Shown one piece after another: positions 61,336 to 64,000 of a stretch of 64,000 nt of DNA. The notes below the pieces were generated by a model. The model was not told where the DNA came from, searched no databases, and saw only the letters and a program-made list of their open reading frames with translations. Numbering within the stretch: the first letter of the stretch is position 1; every line of letters begins with the position of its first letter. Position numbers and translations under genes: made by a program. The stretch comes from Bdellovibrio bacteriovorus (GTDB lineage: Bacteria; Bdellovibrionota; Bdellovibrionia; Bdellovibrionales; Bdellovibrionaceae): positions 1,922,001 through 1,986,000 of the forward strand of contig NZ_CP020946.1 of NCBI RefSeq assembly GCF_002208115.1, given 5' to 3'.

Positions 61336-61794
61336 TTGAAAAAATCATCACCCCCCACCAACTGCGATGCCACCTCGTTTAATCCCGTCCTGAAGGCCTA
61401 CTTCGGGTACTGTCTCAATAAGTGTGCACTTCGATACAAGGACATGATGGGACGCGCCCTGCTTCAACATAAGATTGTCGGTCCCCAACTGGGAATTATG
61501 AAGCTTCTTCAAGTTCAGGGCCCCAAGAGTCAAATCGCCCTAGGGCAGGAAATGTATATAGACAAAGCCTCGATGGTAAAATTCATCGATGGCCTGGAAA
61601 AACTGAAGTACGTGCGACGTGTTCCGGGCGAGCAAGACCGCCGCATCAAGGTCATCGAACTGACGCCGAAAGGCTTGAAAGACCTCGATGCCATCGCCAA
61701 AACTCAAAGGCAGGTGGAAGATGAATTCCTTTCACCGCTGACAAAGAAAGACAAAGACCTGCTGAAAGAAATCCTGCCGAAACTTCTTACATAA
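61336..61794 (+). CDS. MarR-family transcriptional regulator
   Basis: A 152-residue winged-helix repressor starting with TTG behind AGGAGG. The helix-turn-helix segment 'SQIALGQEMYIDKASMVKFID' and the wing 'VRRVPGEQDRRIKVIELTPKG' are typical of MarR, with Asp-Arg-Arg in the wing. Three N-terminal Cys (residues 10, 26 and 30) could make it oxidant-responsive (inference). It is divergent from the TolC-EmrA-EmrB operon and likely controls it. Confidence 0.93.
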   Translation: MKKSSPPTNCDATSFNPVLKAYFGYCLNKCALRYKDMMGRALLQHKIVGPQLGIMKLLQVQGPKSQIALGQEMYIDKASMVKFIDGLEKLKYVRRVPGEQDRRIKVIELTPKGLKDLDAIAKTQRQVEDEFLSPLTKKDKDLLKEILPKLLT

Positions 61795-61806
61795 AGAGGA
61801 GTCCTT

Positions 61807-62280
61807 ATGAACAGCGATCAAATCCGTTTTTTGGAAATGGCTATCAACCTTGCCGCTGAGAACCTGCAGGAACACCACGGCCGACCTTTTGGTGCGGTGC
61901 TGGTTAAAAATAACGAAGTCATCTCCACGGGTGTGAATCAGATTCTGCTAACGCAGGATCCAACTTCGCACGCAGAGCTTTCGGCCATCCGCGCAGCAAG
62001 CCAGGTGCTAGAAAGCCCCCGCTTGGATGGCTGCGTGATTTACGCCAGCGGACAACCCTGCCCCATGTGTCTGGCAGCGATGCACATGACCGGAATCAAA
62101 GAAGTATATTACGCGCTTTCAAACGATGATGGTGAGGCCGTGGGACTTTCCACCGCACGCATTTACGAACAGATGCAAAAACCCCTCGCCGAACAATCCA
62201 TTAAAATCACCCACACCCCCCTGGTTGGAGCCAGCGACCGTCTGTACGAAGGATGGAAGCGCCTTCAGCAAAAAACTTAA
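61807..62280 (+). CDS. Nucleoside/guanine deaminase-like zinc enzyme
   Basis: A 157-residue CDA-fold deaminase. Zinc and catalytic motif HAELSAIRAAS supplies His and Glu; the PCPMCLAAM motif supplies two Cys. Length and the C-terminal 'EQMQKPLAEQSIKITH' are closer to B. subtilis GuaD (guanine deaminase) than to TadA (from memory). It follows marR by 12 bases with an AGGAG ribosome-binding site. Link to efflux unclear. Confidence 0.85.
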   Translation: MNSDQIRFLEMAINLAAENLQEHHGRPFGAVLVKNNEVISTGVNQILLTQDPTSHAELSAIRAASQVLESPRLDGCVIYASGQPCPMCLAAMHMTGIKEVYYALSNDDGEAVGLSTARIYEQMQKPLAEQSIKITHTPLVGASDRLYEGWKRLQQKT

Positions 62281-62624
62281 GGCGCATAGGCTTCCGGAGG
62301 AAGCTCACGGGCACTTTTGCCTGAGCCTGGAAGTTTATCAGCGATCACATCAATCTGCTCGATGCGTGGTTCTGCAGCAAATAAATCCGGCGACTGAGCA
62401 AAAAGAGCTTCGGCCACTTTCCCGGCCAAATGAGCTTTGCGACCGGATTCATCCGGGAAGGCATCAAAGATCCCAAATTCATGCGAATTCAGCCTTAAAG
62501 CGAACCACGCGGTGGTTTCAGGCTCGTCCTCCACCAGTGCAAGGCCGTTCTTCAAAAATCTTTCCACTTCTGCTTCTTTGCCGGGCTTGGCCTCAAAGCG
62601 AACCAACAATGCACATTGAACCAT
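62277..62624 (-). CDS. Antibiotic-biosynthesis-monooxygenase (ABM)-like dimeric alpha/beta barrel protein
   Basis: A 115-residue protein of the ferredoxin-like ABM superfamily: 'LLVRFEAKPGKEAEVERFL' is the usual opening, and 'FGIFDAFPDESGRKAHLAG' the second half. The family includes cofactor-free oxygenases and YgiN-like quinol enzymes; function here is unknown. ATG 62624 is chosen for AGAGAGG upstream and family fit. It converges with the deaminase gene, overlapping four bases. Confidence 0.8.
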   Translation of the reverse strand: MVQCALLVRFEAKPGKEAEVERFLKNGLALVEDEPETTAWFALRLNSHEFGIFDAFPDESGRKAHLAGKVAEALFAQSPDLFAAEPRIEQIDVIADKLPGSGKSARELPPEAYAP

Positions 62625-62806
62625 AAAAGACCTCTCTTGTTGCCCTTGAGTACATGCTATTTTTCTGCGAACACCAAGGGGCAAGAAGAACCTCTGTCAC
62701 CTCTCACGCCAACAACATGGCCGAACTCAAACTTTGGACCTGTGATCTTCGCAAAAATACAAATTGGAACTTGTTAATTGGTTGGCAATGAAAGCAAACT
62801 AAGAAC

Positions 62807-63178
62807 ATGAAAACACTTATCATGATTGCCGCCCTGATTCTTGTTGCGGGCTGTTCAAGTCAGCCTAAATCAAATTCCACCCCAGAGGCCGAGCTGCCAA
62901 AAGCCTCACCACCTCCCGGAGGCGGAACGCGCATGTATGAGGGGGCCGCTCCGACAGCGATTGAAGCTTCTCCGTCGAAGTCCATTCCCGTGGTCACAGA
63001 AAAAAGAAGCTGCGACACTCCGCTGGGAACAATTCCAGACGGTGGCAAAGCCACGGGCTGGCTGAAACCAACCGTGCCCCCTGATGAGATCTGCATTTCA
63101 GACACGTTGACTTGCAAAGACGGAACCTGGTCCGGTCAGGCGATCTATCCGACCTGCAAAAAAGAAAAAGCCAAATAG
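62807..63178 (+). CDS. Lipoprotein of unknown function
   Basis: A 123-residue lipoprotein: signal peptide with lipobox LVAGC (Cys16), a Pro/Ser-rich linker (about 20-50), and a C-terminal domain with four Cys (SCDTP, EICISD, LTCKDG, PTCKK) suggestive of two disulfides. The DGTWSG segment is recurrent in small Cys-rich lipoproteins. No family name. The gap before it (62625-62806) holds only a possible 24-codon frame at 62718. Confidence 0.8.
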   Translation: MKTLIMIAALILVAGCSSQPKSNSTPEAELPKASPPPGGGTRMYEGAAPTAIEASPSKSIPVVTEKRSCDTPLGTIPDGGKATGWLKPTVPPDEICISDTLTCKDGTWSGQAIYPTCKKEKAK

Positions 63179-63186
63179 TTCACTTT

Positions 63187-64000
63187 TCAGGCGCGGCGTC
63201 TGTGCAGCGCCTGATACACCAAAAGCACAAAGATCACGATCCCAAAGCCCACGTAATACACCTGTTCTTCAAAATGAAATAAAAAGAACAAAGCAATTCC
63301 CGCCGCCAACAGAGGCAGCACAGGCCATCCCGCGATGGCCCCCGGAACCCGAAAAGGTCTTTTTCGCGCCGGATCCTTGCGCCGCAGATAAACCACCGCC
63401 GCGTTCACGATAATAAAAACCACTATCGTCACAAACGAAGAAACACTGGCAATAATCTCGATTTTCTTAAGAGGCAAAAACAACAAGGTCAGTGCAAAAA
63501 CCAAAAGCGACGCCAACCACGGGCTTTGTCGCTTGGGTAAAATCGCCGAAAACATTTTCGGCAGATCCCTGCCCCGGGCCATCCCCAGGCAGATCCGACT
63601 GGCAGCCAACAAAGCAATCATCACAGTGTTGGCCGTGGCAAACAAGGCAATGCCCCCCAGAGCCCTCGCCGCCTCCGGCGAATGCCTCATCAGGGCGTCA
63701 CTTAACACAGCATCTGACTTTTCCAAATCATCTGGACTCATCATTGCCAAGGCCGCCAGACCGACAGTCACATACACCACCGTGGTCAGCGCAAGACTGA
63801 TCAATATGGCGCGGGGGATGTTCTTCTCTGGCTCTTTGGCCTCTTCGGCCAGGTTCACCATACTTTCAAATCCCAGGTAGGCAAAAAAGATCAATGAGGC
63901 CCCGTTGACAATCCCCCAGCTTAAAGGCGCCGAGAGGGCTTTGCCGAAATCAGGCTGCTTTAAACCAGCATAAATGAAAATCAACAAACCTGAAAGCTCG
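63187..64000 (-). CDS. Amino-acid permease of the APC superfamily, C-terminal part (runs off window end)
   Basis: The visible 271 codons continue open to base 64000, so the N-terminus lies outside. Several transmembrane helices, with 'FFAYLGFESMVNLAEEAKEP' and EKNIPRAI, the conserved loop of cationic/branched amino-acid transporters of the APC family. Uptake or exchange of amino acids is likely; substrate unknown. It converges with the lipoprotein gene, 8 bases apart. Confidence 0.9.
   Translation of the reverse strand, partial: ELSGLLIFIYAGLKQPDFGKALSAPLSWGIVNGASLIFFAYLGFESMVNLAEEAKEPEKNIPRAILISLALTTVVYVTVGLAALAMMSPDDLEKSDAVLSDALMRHSPEAARALGGIALFATANTVMIALLAASRICLGMARGRDLPKMFSAILPKRQSPWLASLLVFALTLLFLPLKKIEIIASVSSFVTIVVFIIVNAAVVYLRRKDPARKRPFRVPGAIAGWPVLPLLAAGIALFFLFHFEEQVYYVGFGIVIFVLLVYQALHRRRA

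Noticed and set aside
62718-62792. A 24-codon open frame before the lipoprotein gene
   Set aside because: Too short, no clear ribosome-binding site; could be a leader peptide but nothing supports it.
1-64000. Search by eye for tRNA, rRNA and CRISPR arrays
   Set aside because: Intergenic gaps are short and none shows a cloverleaf-type T-loop word with acceptor pairing or regularly spaced repeats; a covariance-model scan would settle it.

Overview
The window (64 kb, about half G+C, densely coding, almost no intergenic space) reads as chromosome of a Bdellovibrio-type predatory bacterium. The basis is the mix of content: a cyclic-nucleotide-binding/EAL protein with the architecture of B. bacteriovorus Bd1971 (from memory), many small secreted proteins, an outer-membrane lipid A deacylase, secreted nuclease and protease, a CdaA/CdaR/GlmM locus, and a strong sigma-28-type promoter. 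Species assignment is inference. No rRNA, tRNA, CRISPR array, prophage or plasmid feature was seen. I identify 67 protein genes, two of them cut by the window ends, plus two very small candidates.

Layout. 1-2.2 kb: M50 protease, scpA and scpB (minus strand). A dyad-rich control region (1882-2245) separates them from an acyl-CoA dehydrogenase whose leader holds a 27-bp perfect inverted repeat. 3.5-6.6 kb: oligopeptide-binding protein, CNB-EAL c-di-GMP phosphodiesterase, and a small Cys protein behind a near-consensus FliA promoter. 6.9-9.8 kb: overlapping operon of SDR, pterin synthase, pseudouridine synthase and LpxR-like deacylase. 9.8-16.3 kb: ferritin-like protein, YebC, S1 protease, App1-like phosphatase/YkgJ-like Cys protein/SufE, and small secreted proteins. 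16.3-21.2 kb: mutS-glnD. 21.2-22.1 kb: a RAYT (REP-associated transposase) gene between near-perfect inverted repeats. 22-28 kb: oxidoreductase-like gene, purB, ldcA, a beta-lactamase-fold hydrolase and mpl, in effect a muropeptide-recycling operon. 28-29.7 kb: periplasmic glutathione peroxidase and an outer-membrane barrel. 29.7-37.6 kb: cysteine desulfurase, mnmA, mtaB, rnc, era, der and a Na+ symporter, mostly overlapping.

37.8-42.2 kb, plus strand, is the most unusual region. It encodes a Pro-rich multidomain protein, a secreted protein with the catalytic residues of eukaryote-type protein-arginine deiminases (PAD), a small secreted Cys protein, and a secreted staphylococcal-nuclease-type enzyme. 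42.2-48 kb: tsaE, pdxJ, glmM, cdaR, cdaA (c-di-AMP synthesis) and ftsH. 48-52 kb: tilS, aldehyde dehydrogenase, small membrane and START-fold proteins. 52-57.5 kb: a large RCC1-repeat surface protein, glpX cluster and pgsA. 57.5-62.3 kb: a complete EmrAB-TolC-type efflux operon divergent from a MarR regulator and deaminase. The window ends in a lipoprotein and a truncated amino-acid permease.

Working together: several genes fit life on prey material, namely peptide and amino-acid uptake, murein peptide salvage (LdcA to Mpl), secreted nuclease and protease, and possible protein citrullination. Two second-messenger systems are present: c-di-GMP breakdown gated by a cyclic-nucleotide domain, and c-di-AMP synthesis next to cell-wall precursor synthesis.
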